DNA of 64,000 nt from assembly GCA_943737045.1 (NCBI GenBank), contig CALSFV010000025.1, positions 1 to 64,000 of the forward strand. The letters are read 5' to 3'. Below are positions 1 to 13,700 of the stretch, in pieces (positions within the stretch are counted from its first letter, which is position 1; each line of letters begins with the position of its first letter). The translations under genes and the position numbers were made by a program. The notes under the pieces are model-generated. The model did not search any database and was not told the origin of the DNA. It was given only the letters and a program-made list of their open reading frames with translations. This DNA is from Parapristionchus giblindavisi. Taxonomy: Eukaryota > Nematoda > Chromadorea > Rhabditida > Diplogasteridae.

Positions 1-1
1 A

Positions 2-355
2 CAAGCCATATCGATCCTCAGAGTGGACCCGGACTTTGCGTTATTTTCGTTCAAAAATGCATTTCTTATATCACCTCTTCTCATTGTCATGCAAATTCGT
101 AATTATGGTATACCAATCGATAGATCTCAACGAGCTCTATAAAAATGACCTAACAGTAGAAGTCATGAAAGTTGACCGTTTTCAAGATATGCTTGAAAAT
201 CCGAGAGGGAGAGGGAGAGGGAGAGGGAGAGGGAGAGGGAGAGGGAGAGGGAGAGGGAGAGGGAGAGGGAGGTCAACAGATTGTCTCTCTAGTTGGGGGA
301 GGAGTTATGTATTACCAAGCTATCTAACCTGTGTGAGCTTTATCTTGCAAAAGTA
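2..355 (+). other. Open frame at left edge, possible exon of an upstream gene
   Basis: The frame is open from the window edge. Its first 65 or so codons (FRSKMHFLYHLF, IDLNELYKNDL, VEVMKVDRFQDMLENP) look protein-like, then it runs into the GGGAGA array as Arg-Gly dipeptides and stops at 355. No splice donor decides where a real exon would end, and I recognise no family. The RG tract is a trivial translation of the hexamer repeat. It may be the last exon of a neighbouring gene or chance. Confidence 0.2.
203..272. repeat. (GGGAGA)n microsatellite, short allele
   Basis: About 12 copies of GGGAGA. It is followed by the same flank (ggtcaacagattgtctc) as the 1.16-kb array at 27440, so it marks the start of the first unit of the tandem gene duplication. 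Confidence 0.95.
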
Positions 356-865
356 GAGTGATAGACATTAGGTCCATGGCCTAAACACTGCATCGTCTTA
401 GATTTATTATCGCCCCCCCCCATTAAAACTGTCCAACACAACTCATTATTAATTTTTTCCTTTCATTCTCTCTCTAATTCTATATCTCTCTGATTCCTAA
501 CTGTAATACACAGAGCGCACACGTTTGTTCAAAATTAGAGAAAGATGGGAATAGCGGGGCAACAGAGATGCTGAGGCGACTTTTCTTTTTTTACAGAAGC
601 TGAACTAACCCATGGTGTTTTACATTTAACACTTTATAGCTGTTCTTCATTCTGCTTTAGTTTCATTTTGCACTTTTTCTCTGTGTCTCTCAGCCTCCTT
701 TATGCAAAAGTGAACAATTCGAATGAGCTTTATCAAATGTCATTTATTTTTTTATTTTTTTTTGTTACTATTTCATAATTGCAATTGACACCGATAAGAA
801 CAGCTTGAAAGTATCCACAATCTCCGTTTCTCTTTTTCCCTCATCACTCTCCTTTCACATGACGT

Positions 866-1074
866 GATCTGGTATTTTCAAACTAGTAGTTTACTTATAT
901 TTCCCACTAGCCGTAGACTTGCAAATCTACGGCTAGTTAAACGTAAGTTTACTAGAAGTGGTGTATAATACGGTAATGCATTTCGTCAAATGTTCTTTCA
1001 CTTGTAGTAAACTAGCAGTAAACTACTAGTCTGTGACGTAACATAAGTAAACTACTAGTTTGGAAATACCAGAG
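866..1074. mobile_element. MITE with CTCTGGTATTTT-type ends, word AAACTAGTAGTTTACT
   Basis: Inverted ends (the left one reads ATCTGG here; the right end is the complement of CTCTGG). The word AAACTAGTAGTTTACT recurs in both orientations, and a core TGCATTTCGTCAAATGTT lies near 977. Further copies are at 29195-29401 and 42098-42299. No coding capacity. Confidence 0.8.
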
Positions 1075-1217
1075 CCCTTGCCCTTGTTTTTTTCCTACCA
1101 GGAACCCTGCCGAGCGCCCTCTTTCCCATGATCCTTGATTGTAGCCTGATACGAAATTTACCGCGTTCCTGGTATGAAAAAAATATCAGAGTTTAAAAAA
1201 AAAACTATTAATTTCAG

Positions 1218-4200
1218 ATGTCTGTCCACAAAAGCCTTGAGGAGATAGCAATAGATCGGTTTGCTGATCTTATAATAGCCAAAAGAATGCCTACATTTGA
1301 TACACCGCTCCCGATTTCCATTTCAAATGGTGTAGTTCGAAGTTTGAATTGGAAATGTCGTCTCAACTCTTCCCTATCATTACTTGATACGAAGAGATTT
1401 ACTATTACCGAGGTATCCTTCACATTGAAATTTTTAAGAATTGAAAAAAATTTCGGTATGCCGCAATATATTATATACTCTCATCGTCTGCGTTCTTTCT
1501 CTTTATCCTTCTAACTCTCTTTTTCGGTCTACTGTTTTCTCTGTCGCACCATGACAGCTCTCGAAGCGCTGTGTGATGAAACGATTGACAAAATTCTAAA
1601 AACAAAAGTGCCCGATTTAGTATAGGTATCCAGGAACGGTGGCAAAACATTTGCGGCAAACGTGAGAAAAACCGACTAGACTAGACTCCGACTAGACTTG
1701 TGACGTCACGTTTGCAGGCAAACAATTTCCCACCGTTCATGGATACGGCCTGAGGACGTAACCACCAACAAATTCATTTCATTGATATTATATCTATGAT
1801 TTATATCTATGATATTCAAAATTATAAATAGAAATAATTGTCCACAGAAAATAACATGTCCTGTCTTTTCTCTGACCGCACTCTTCTCACACTTGGGCGT
1901 AATCTCTCACTTTCCCTTTTAAGGTGGAGTCCCGCTAATGTTCATGTAAATCTCTCACATCTCTCTTGTGTGAATGTCATGTGATATGCGAGAAATTAGC
2001 ACAGCCATCTCATCTATCCCATAGCGCAGTGGTAAACGTTCGGATTCGTTTGTCGCAAGTTCGAAACCTATTTTTTCCTCAATTAAAAAGTGCTCCTTTC
2101 GATGCACGGGCCTGATAGTTCATAGATGTTTCTAGCGTTCAATACGCCGAGTCAATACGCAGTATAAATAAATAGTGTACGGTATGTAGGATTACATTTC
2201 CTACCTTTCTGTCTTTATAGAAAAAAATGTCGAGGGAATTTAAATTGTCCTCTCTTTGCAAGCTCTCTTGTTGCGCTTGACGCGCCCATAACCGAAACCA
2301 TAACCGAACCCATAACCGAGTCGTTAACTGAGGACTGGAGCAAGGATGTCATTTAGTTTACGTTTATCCATTTAAGTCCGTAGTACAAATTACAGGCAGA
2401 GATTAGACTCACCGAATCAGACTACGATTCAATATCAACCATTCTCCAACATCGACTCAAGAAATTGATCTTATATGGAAAGTTGAGAGGTAGCGATCGT
2501 TTTTTAGCAGAATTTTTTTTCATTTAGTTTAAATTTGTTTATTTTAATTAAATTGATTTATTTATATTTATTTATTATAAAAAAATCTTTGACGGATGAA
2601 ATATCTATCTACCACCCCTACAAAGTTCCTAAAAAGTTAAAACTTTAAAACAATAGTTTTTGATCAGACACCCGTTTCATTGAATAAATGATAATTAAAA
2701 GTCACACATATAGGTGCATTCAAGGATAACGTGAGGCCTTTCGAGGAAGAAATTGACGAAATATTGAGCGCGAACTTCGTTGGTATGTCTAAATATTTTT
2801 CAATAAATTCTATTTCACGATTAGTTATTCGAAGAGGATCAAGTGCAGCGGCTCATTTTTTTTTGGGTGCCCAAAATTTGGCTAAAAGACAAGCCCCACT
2901 TTTAAGTTGGGTCAATAATTTGGTGGTTGAGCCAATAATTTGGTTCGAAGTGGGGCTGTTATTTTACTCTAAAATTTTACGAGAACTTTAAAAGTGGGGC
3001 TTGTCTGGTAGCCAAATTTTAGAGTCAACTTTTACGAACCACCAAATTATTGGCCCCACTTCGACCAAATTATTGGCCACCCTAAAATTGCGGAGTGGTA
3101 AACCGTTTACCAGCAAACGTGACGTACAAGCGTAAGGGGAGGATCTCTGGCATACGCCTCCGCCTACGGTTGTGACGTCACGTTTGACGGAAAACGGTTT
3201 GCCAACGTTCATGGATACCTATACTGATCAGAAGACGACGAACGAAAATTTTTTCATGATCCAAGAACACCTTATCCAAAAGAATATGTACGAGAACGAG
3301 ATAATTCGAAATAAAACATTTGTTCTCTTTGTATGATAGATTGATTGTACAGGATCTTTCTCGCAAGGAGAAGATCAGTGATTACTCCCATTTCATTTTA
3401 ATAAAAGTGGTTTCATAGAGAGAGTGCGCTCAATCGATCAGGATAGGAAGGAAGAGATGAATAAGAGGAAATATTGAAACATCGATAGTAGACGATACGA
3501 GTGAATAATCTTTGTACTGTCTCAAGTGAATTACAATCTTTTGAAGTGATAGGATACCAAAAGGATAAAGCGCAAGAGAGATGGGGTAGAACGTAAGAAG
3601 TATAACATTTGACTAAGATCAAAGGGCAATTTACTGATACAGCCTTGTCAATGAGTCAAAAGAGAATGGACATGAAAGGATTTGAACCTACGAAATTTGA
3701 GAAGTTGTTGATTTTAATGTCGGGAATTTTACCGCATAGCCATGAGATTTTACTAAATATATCGCTACCGAAGCGACGGACATCCATCAACCCCTTATAT
3801 CTATCTATCCATCTTCGTTTTAGTGTCACATATACTACGATGGAATAAAGAATAAGAATAAGAATAAGAATAAGAATAAGAATAAGAATAAGAATAAGAA
3901 TAAGAATAAGAATAAGAATAAGAATAAGGATAAATGGTTTTGGATATATTTGTTTTTCTATTGGGTAGATCGATATGCCAAAAGATATGAGGAGATTGAA
4001 CGATCCTGAAGTGTATTATAGGGAAAATTTGGAAAGTGTGACGGGCACACAGACAGACAGACTTACAGACAGACGTAGGGAATCAAAGAGCATTAGTGGG
4101 ACTCTTCTCCAATCTCCTTCTCGTCCTCCTCCACCATTCCATTGCTCCACAGCAGGGCTGGGATTTGACGTTTGACGTTTTGACGGATTGACGGTATCCA

Positions 4201-7200
4201 TCCGTCAAATGGATTTTTGACGGAAACCGTCAAATTTTATCCGTCAAAAATTAAAGCGACTGAAAGTGAAACTGAAGTTAAATTAAAGCTGAAATTAAAG
4301 AAATTAAAGCTGAAATGGGCGAGAATAATCAACAATAATATGTAATTTTTAAAGTATATATTTTTCGACTACCATCCCTTTATTTCTCACGATAAATGAA
4401 ATACTGAATGTGTTCAGTAATGAACAAAACCGCTTTCGGCATGAAACAGCAGATAAAATCGGTGTGAGGTTTTCCTCGAATAACTCGAAAATGGGCGAGG
4501 CATACTAATCATTAACACAATTTTTATCCAACTCAGATGGCTAGATCTTCAACACACTGACCGACTTTCATCGAAATCGGAGACAAAAAAAATTTTCCTA
4601 GTGACAGAATCCACGTTCTTCATGAGAATAGAGTTCCACAAATCTCCTAGTTCCCTTTGTTTAATAATAATAATCTTTTTTTATTTATTTATTTTTGATT
4701 TATTTATTTATACATTTTTTGGTTCATTCAGACGCGTCTTTTATTCCTGAATCGTTGAGTGAATGTTATACACTGAATCAGCTTGAACTAATTGGATTCG
4801 AGGATATACCAAAAAGCTTTCTTTCTTATGTATGTATTTTTTTTTCTTTTTAATGTGTGTATTTGATCTATGCTAGGTTGTAACATAAGTTCCTTTGAAT
4901 TTGAGTATGATGTGTTTACACTGTTGTTTCTCGCTTCGTTTTGAACGGAGCTCTCTGCACTGGTGCATGTCACTAACTAGTGCCCCCCCCCCTCTACATA
5001 ACCCACAGAATCATCGATTGAGACTTCCATTTAGTGATTAGTATACCTCGCCTTTCGCATAAATTGAAAATCAGGTTATAAAGTCCAATTTGTTAACGGC
5101 TCTCTCTCCAGTGGATTTAACCAAAACCAATCATCAACTAGGTTAGCTGTACCCCACATATGTTCCCTTCAACCATACGATGACCAATTGCTGATATAGA
5201 TTTAAAATCATAAATTATATTATGAAAAAGAGGAATAGTCACGGCGGTATGGTCTCGTCTTTTGAGTTGCGCTTTTGGTCTTAAAGGTGAAGATCCGCGA
5301 ATGCTCATTCAAATATTTTGTATCTCGCCTATGCAAGTGTAAAGTGATATGCAAGAAGAGTGAGTCACCGCTCGTCAAGCGCAGTGGTAACACTTCTGTC
5401 CCTTAGCGCAGTGGTAACACTTCTGTCTAGAGAGCGCATGGTTGTTGGTTCGAATCCTATTGCCGAACTTTCCTATTTTCAAAAAGCGCGCCTTTGCCTG
5501 CGATTGCAAGCATGATTCATTCATGTTTCTAACAATCAATAAGCAGAATTAGCGTTAAATAAATTGTGTACTGTATGTAGAATTACTTTTGCGACCTTTC
5601 TGTCTTTACAGTTTGTTCACGAAAATATTCGCGGGAGTCCACCTTAAAATGAGAGCGATTAATTTGATACCCCTCCTTGAATGTCAGCCTCACTTGGATC
5701 ATCAACACCCACTATTTCGCTTGAATTAAGTAAGCTTGAAAAACTCAAAAAGTTGTGAATACGAAGATTGGGAACCTTACCTCTTTTATTTTTCTTAAAA
5801 GAACAAGCGCCTGAGTTGACAATCTGGTATCTTGATTGAAGAGATGGATCATTCGCAATAACAGTGTGCACACTAGGCCGTGAATTTGAAAAGGAGAGAA
5901 GCTAGAATCGATCACTAAACTTGAAAACATCAGAAAATGGATATATCCTAGGTTGAAAGAAGTGTGAAAGGGACCATTGCGTTGCATGCGTACATTTGAA
6001 GTCACCGATGTTATCGGGGGCCTCTATTGCAAGCAACAACAAGATTTGAAGCCAGCGGTTTCAAATGTTTTTTTGATGTCTCGGCTCCGCTCGCACTGAC
6101 CAAGTAAAATCCGATATACAGAGACAGTCAAATTTTTCTGGCATCCTTACTCTCCTGGCCTTACTCTCTCCGGTTGCGCCTTTAGTTAAGGCCTCCACTT
6201 ACTTTAGTAAATGAAAAGTTTAAGAGCAAAGAAGATGTCGAAACGTGGTTGGCGTCACAGTTTACACAATAACCTAAGTCCTACGAAAAGCAGTGAGCCC
6301 ATGGTGTAGCTTGATCATAGCAGGTAACCATCGGCTGGAACAGCAGATATATCCTCAGTATCGTCGATAAACAAAAAAAATTTTATTTGAATGTTCACCT
6401 CAAAATTCAAAGGAACCTATGTTACAACCTAATATCAAAATTCTAAATTTTTATATCATACTTTATCGGTTGGTGACAACACCACTATTCAGCCGATAAA
6501 GTTGTTTGTAATGAAATGGAATATCAAATTGAAATTTGTTTAGATTGATTTATTTACAACATTGGACACTCTTGTTATACCGCGTACAGCGAATTTAACC
6601 GTGCAAATGCTTTATGATATACTAAAGGTTTGTTGTTTACGATCTGTCTTGGATCGGCGAGTTTTTGGGGATAATGATGATTTCTCACACCAACTTGAGC
6701 TGGGATTTTATTTGAAGTCAAGAGAGCAAAAAAGAACAAAATTAAAGAATTAGAAAAAAAGAAAAAAAAGAAAAGTGAGACTGAAAAAAGCGAAAAAAAG
6801 GAAGCAAACGAATACAATGCGACTTCGTTGACAGTATAATTTCTATGGATTCATATGGGAGAGAAATTCCTTGGCTTGTGGCACAAATCAACTCATTCAT
6901 TACGATAAGATAATTTCGAAAATTTCATATTTTACAGGGACTTCCTCAACTTCTTCAGCTCGACGTCTCTTCGTGTCCTCTACTTCGTAACATATCTTGT
7001 CTCACTCAAGTCAAGCAATTGTTGAAGCTTGGACTTTACGAGCTTAAATTAAGCATGAATTTGGAACGCTTAACAGACACTTTATCCAGTCTAAAGAATC
7101 TTAGAGAGCTTGATATTGGAAAGGCCACAAACTATGGGTATGCTCATGTTTTAGGGCACTAGTAATAAATCAGATGAGCACCGATAAATAACATATTAGG

Positions 7201-10200
7201 TTGTATCTTAAGTAACTGACTCTTTCGTAACATTATTCGATTTCTTTGTTCTTAGAAATGAATGTAGCCAGCGATCTAAAATATCATGCTTGCACATCGG
7301 TGGTATCTTGCCAACAGCATATGGATCCGAAGTATCCGGAATTGTCGGAACTGACAGAAAAAGAAACCGGTGAATACCCTCTTGACATCAACCCTCTTTA
7401 GTCATTGGCCTACTTTAAAACCTCGATGAATGGCGGAAACGAGGTGTTCGTAATGCAAGGCATAGTCTGCAGTATAAGCAGGGTGGGGTAGGACAGCCCA
7501 GCCATGCACGGCAAGTTTAGCATAAATCCATATATCTCGATGCAGTAAATCAAGCTAGTCCTGGAAGTGGTTTTTGGCATTTTTTTCGCTACTCCATTAA
7601 GCACGAAATCTCTTTAGTCAGAGAATATAAGAGGTGGCGGTAATATTAGGTTGAGTCATAAGTCTTGTCGCATTTTGGAGGGGTATGTTTGTGCTATTAC
7701 TGCCAGGGATGGGCGTAAAATGAAAATTTTACGGATCCGTAAAAACGTAAAATTTACGGATTCAAAATCCGTAAAATTCCGTAAAAACCGTAAAATCCGT
7801 AAAATCTTTAAAACACGGCTGTAGTTTGACGTTTCTGCATCATAACATTATTTATCAACCCAAAGATTGACAACAATGAAACAGTACGCCAAAATAAATG
7901 AAAAAAAAAGTGGACCTACGCAATTAATAATTAATCGAAACTATATCACTGGATGTTCGTATTACACTTGAGAATTCAGAAATTTTCGTGAGTCGACTAT
8001 TTTCAATAAAAACGTAGTTACACTACTCATAGAACTGTTGTATAAGTTTTTGCGATCAAAAAAATTTTTTTGTTCAATTTTCACTTATTTTGAAGGATTT
8101 CTTTCTTTAAAATATTTTACGGATTTTACGGATTTTTATTTTACGGAATCCGTAAAATAAATATTTTACGGCCAATACCGTAAAATCCGTAAAATCCGTA
8201 AAATCCGAAAACGTAAAATCCCATCCCTGATTACTGCTCAGTCGTACGTTATCAATTACCCCCTCCGTTCTGGCAGTAAATGAGTCACTACTACTACCCG
8301 TTGAGGGTACTAGTGAATTGTTCCCACATCGAGTCTAGTAGCTGTAATGCCTCTTCCTTTCGTTCCCAGTTTTGTGCACATACGACACGTCATGTTGTTC
8401 TTCTTTCTATCCGAGCTCAAATGAGCCGATGTCCAAACCCGTATGGCGGACGTATCCCCCTAGTACATACACGGTGAAACGTTGGTTCAAACGGTCCGAA
8501 GAAGGGAGTACGACGTCGAAGACGAGGGCAGGTCCGGACGGCACCGTGAGCTGGACTTGGACATGCTGGAGCAGCACGTCCACGCGGACCCCTATGCTAC
8601 CATCCGTGATATGGCGACTAGTCGTGGGGTAAGCCAACACACCATCGTTGATTGCCTACAGGATCTTGGCAAGGTCCCGAATTGGGTCGATGGTTACCCC
8701 ACCTACTGTCGGACAAGCAGTAGGACAACAGTGTTGACCAGTGCCGGATTTTAATTTCGTACGCTCGTATAACGACTTGGATCGACGGGATCATCACTGG
8801 AGATGAAAAATGGATCCTTTACGACAACTTAGCCCTCCGGGCTCAGTGGGTCGATCGAGATGAGCAGCCCAATTCCATCGCCAAACCCGAACATCACCAG
8901 AAGAAGATCATGCTGTCTGTGTGATTGGGCAGAAGCGATGTGGTGTATTGGGAGCTGTTCCCACAGGGGTCGACTATTACGCCCGCGGTATACTTTCGCT
9001 AACTACATACCCTTAAGTCCAGGGTCCTCTCTGTTCCCTGGCTACGCGACCGGATTCACTTCCTGCACGACGACGCCCAACCCCATGTGGCAAGGACGAC
9101 CAAAAATGCCCTGTTGGACTTTGACTGGCACGTCGTCCCTCACCTGCCCGACTTGTCTTCTAGCGATTTCTGCTTTTTTTCCGATATGCAGCGCACTCTC
9201 GGAGGAGGACACTTCAATAATCAGCGGGAGGTCGAAATATGGCTGCCTAACTTTGCCTCCTAGCCTACTGGGAGCACTGCATCCACAAGCTACCCGAACT
9301 TTGGAGGAAGTGGGTCGAGGCAGAAGGCGCTTACTTTGATTGATTTGCTTTTGCCGAGATAAAGTTATTTTAATTTGTTTAAGGGGCCAAAAATGCGACA
9401 AGAATTATGACTCAACCTAATAGTACATATATCGGTAATAAGTTGCAAGTGCAGTTTCACCCATTTAGCTATCGAGCGCAATTTCACTCCTCAATTTTTG
9501 AGCTGAAAATCACGTTTCGGAATGTTTCATGTCCGTTCGGTCTTATCAATCAACAAAGACTCTTCACTGCTGTTATCACAGAGGGCCCATATCATCTCTG
9601 GTGATCGTTTGATTGGGTCATGCCTGGTTGCGACGGGAGGTAAAAAGAAAGATAGTCATACCCACCCTAAAATCCATTTGGTCTATTGAGTAAAAACGGC
9701 ATGGATCATTCATTTTCAACTTTGTACCCTTTTGACATCCGCAACTCCTTTCGCTATAGTTGAGAGATGAACACCGACCATGGTTGACAAAATCTCACTA
9801 GTGCGATGGGGATTCAATTCCGCTTCGTCGTGCTGCTTTTCAAAATCTAACACAATGTAAGGCCCAAATTGGAAACATTGAACGACAGTGTAGTCTCTAC
9901 AATGGAAGCGATGGAACAGGGACTTCACGGTTCCATGACAAGGAGTGTCTATGCTACGCATGCCTCGCAGCTTGACTTCATAGAACTTCTCCTTAAAGAA
10001 AAAGAGCAAAATAAAAAATAGCTCGATTTTTGCATAAAATTAATTTGTAATGAATAGAACAATAAGGGTTTTCATCCGACCCAGTGTGTCCAGTGTTGAC
10101 ATTAGAAATGCAAAAGAGATGATTGTGCTTTCAGAATCAATTTAACCTCAATAATTTGTGAGAGTATGCTCAAGGAAAAAGCTTCGCCATGGCCTAAACT

Positions 10201-10667
10201 CGCATGCATCGACATTTCTGATGTAGATATGTACAAGAGTTCGATTGGTATTGAGCATATGAAGCTCATTATGGAAAGACACGACAAGCTGCAGACAGTG
10301 TGCCTGATAGGTTAGTGACTCTGGATCGGACTCTGACTCAAACTTTGATTTTCTTTTGTTTCGAGCGTTTGCATATCATTTTTTAGTCCATGTATTTTCT
10401 ATAATTTAATTCAATTTAATTAATTAATTAATAAATTTATTTTATTTTATTTTATGCATAATTTATTTATAATCTGTATTTTAGGGACGCAGCTCGAAGA
10501 CCACGATCTTTTGTTATATCCTTGGATAAAGGAGAGTATTCAGATCTGTAATTATTGGAGTCCGTCAACCTCCTTGAATACCCTCAATTCTTGCGTTAAA
10601 CAATACAAACACGATGATGAAATTAGCGAAGCAATACGTCGTCTGACGGGGGTAATATATTTCAAAC

Positions 10668-10728
<61 letters not shown>

Positions 10729-10737
10729 GTAATAATG

Positions 10738-10792
<55 letters not shown>

Positions 10793-13700
10793 TAATAATA
10801 ATAATAATAATATTACAGACTAATAAAAGTGAAACCATTGACCCATCAAAAGCGAATGTCTTCGTTGAAGCATGCCTGGATGTAATGAGGCAACCACATA
10901 ATCATTTTGTCTTAGGACAAGCCATGCATTTCATTATATGGTTGAATTCGTAAGCTCCTACTCTGGTATTACAAAATTGAAAGCCTACCCACTGACTTGA
11001 AGCCCACTTTAAAAAGTTCACGTGCACACAATTCTCAACCATGAACGCCGGGCAGGGCTGGGATATTTTGATTTTAATTTTTAAAATTTTTTTTATCATT
11101 TCAAAAAATTCAAGATCAAAAAAAATTTTGAACTTTTCTCGAAAAAATAAGAAAAACGAAAAAGGATCGTCAAAATGAAAAAAAAGAGAATTATTTCTGG
11201 CAAACCATTTTTTGTATTTGCATCAAAAAATTATTGAAATTATTTTCAAAAAATCCCGGCCCTGACCCCGGGTCATGGCTCAACTGAACAAAATCAGTTC
11301 GTGATTCCTGACTAGGGAATGGTTTCTTTGATGACAGAAACGGGGAGTGAACTACATAGCGATGGGGGTAGAGTCTAATTTCCAACCGAGCTGTGATATA
11401 ATGGTAAGAGCGCGTGGTCATTACTTTTTTTGCACGCAATTCGATTCCCCGAGTATATTTTATGTCAGCGTAATAATTCAACAATGAACATTGCTGTTTC
11501 AATGAAATAAGTCCAATTTCTATTTCCCTCTGTGTTTGCTACTTTTTTTCGCCGTGTTCTGCTATCTTTTCCTTGTTGTGAATCTATATAAAATGAAATA
11601 ATGGTAACAGCTTCATGGAATTCATAGAAAATATTAACATAGAAGTCCAACAAATTAATTATTACTGTGTTGATACATGTCAACAGCGATGAGACTCGAC
11701 AAAGAAACAGTTAGAACAGTGGGACAGAGTGGATAAAATTCTTGAAATAAATATATTAATTAGAAACAAAATACGGAGAAAAAAAGTAGCAAAAACTGAA
11801 AGAAATAGAAATTTTGGGCTTAAATTCCATTGAAACAGCGATGTTCATTGTTAAATTATTACGCTGGCATAAAATATTCTCGGGAGAATCGAACTCATGT
11901 GCAAAAAGTAATGACCACGCGCTCTTACCACGGAAAAATTCAGATCTTAATCAAATTTAATTTTATTACAAATATCTATAAAAGCCGTCGTTCCTTCTTT
12001 TTCGTTTCAGTCCAGATCTCTCCCATTTGGAGGAGAGGGCGGGGAGCGCTGGCCCCCATTGGACTGCCTGCCCTCCCTCGCAGGGTAGCAGTTCTACGAA
12101 TGCAAAACTTATGCTAATTACCCCGGGCCAAAAAAAAACAGGAAAGTTCCTGAGACTCTACCTTTCCGCTATCCGCTTATCCCTTATGCTCTTCTGCCCC
12201 CTATTGTAAGGCGGATATGAGACAGGTTCGAATTTACAAAATCGATCATTCGCAGCGTTTGAAAGTTGATTCTTACTAAGTCGACCATGCTGATTATCGC
12301 TACGTAGTTCACTCCCCATAGTTTCTGCCATAAAAGAACATTCCCTAGTGAGGGTTACGGTAGCCTAATACCGTACACACCTGCAGAGGAGAATGGTACA
12401 ATTTTTTTCCCATGGGCCACCTCCCAACCTATTTATGATCCGGATTTATGATCCTTTGCGAAATCGATTGCCCCCACGCCACAATCTCTCCAAGGGCAGA
12501 CTGTTTTCAGTATGCATTTTAAGATAAAGTGAGATAAAAATCTCGTAGACCGAGAAAGCGAGAGAGTGTGGCCAGAACGGAGAGTTTCAAAATAGTGTCA
12601 CGTTAATGATCTATGATTGTACAGGAAGAAGAAGCTCAGTCTGCTGGAGAGCATCAAACCGTTCTACTTATGCTTTGAGCGCGCCCTGAACATTGCTGAA
12701 GGCCACGGAACCGCAAGTATACTGGAATTGGTTACTGATATTTTATAATTTAATTAATGATAATTGTCGTATGGTTTTCCATCAATATATCATATCTTTA
12801 AACAGAGTTGCACACTGATGACAACCAATCTTCGGGAACGCTGCTCATTTGATATCGATCGATTCTGTTCCATTGTCTTGAATTATTCACTAGAGCATGA
12901 AAAATTCAGCACGTAAGTCACTTTATGCCTATATTATCATTCCGCAGAGTCTAATTTTCCCTATGATTTACTAATTATATATGTATATTTGATGAAATAA
13001 ATAAAGAAATGTCAAGAAGGGAAAGTTGGAACATCTGTTGCCCATATTTGGGCAAGCTTACTCTCTGCGAAATCGCTCTATTCTCTTACAATGCTTGTGG
13101 CTGAATGGCTTATTCACCCTGTCCTACTATCTTCACATCTCGCAAGCGACCGGCCAAAACAAAAGTCAGGTTGGCAAATGCGGTGTGCTCCATCCCCGGA
13201 GGTCTCGCGGCAAAAGGAAGACTCTTTGGAACAGTGACACAAAAAATACTTTCTCTTTATTTCAAGACTCTAATCATGATTGTGTTCAGCTTGCATTCCA
13301 TCGTGTATGAAGCTGGACACGTCATCAGAAGCGTACCCACAGCATTATTGTACCTCACTGATGAAAGACTTATGACCTTGATATTCAATGAAACACGTGA
13401 GAGCTACGATCACAATACATCTTGTGCCTTCTTCGAGCTGCTGTGTAATTTTGTTTTTATTCATTTATTTATCTATTTTTTGTTTATACATCACTTAAAA
13501 TATGAATAATCAAGGGAGACAGCAATATTATGGTGATGTCGATCTATCGTTTTATCCGAATTCGGTTCGGCACCTTAAATTGAATATTGATAATAAGGGC
13601 GAATACGAGATTGACAATGAGTTGTAATGTTTTGAGGGGCAAATTTAGCATGAAATTTAGTATTTTATATTTTTCCTTATTTCTCCTTACTTTTTTTATT

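Larger units (their letters stand above)
273..1790. repeat. 5' segment of duplication unit 1 (paralogous to 28598-30145)
   Basis: Nearly base-for-base match to 28598-30145, including polyC runs, a MITE, exon 1 and a TGACGTCA MITE. Holds no other gene. The upstream part (273-865) shows only AT-rich DNA without a recognisable promoter motif. Confidence 0.9.

Noticed and set aside
2019..2075. Possible tRNA gene
   Set aside because: A and B boxes are present but flanking arms do not pair into a cloverleaf; it is part of a dispersed repeat.
9716..10009. 97-codon minus-strand frame with an HTH-like stretch
   Set aside because: No recognisable transposase motif beyond a weak helix-turn-helix look and not duplicated elsewhere in the window.
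10102..10287. Minus-strand frame [12 protein letters not shown] (also 44501-44732)
   Set aside because: Antisense shadow of exon 8.
13026..13289. Protein-like open frames upstream of exon 13 (and 49145-49393 in gene B)
   Set aside because: The start of this stretch is the end of the TTTGCCC MITE; a good acceptor at 13289 gives exact phase with exon 12, and the extra stretch is not conserved as coding in gene B.
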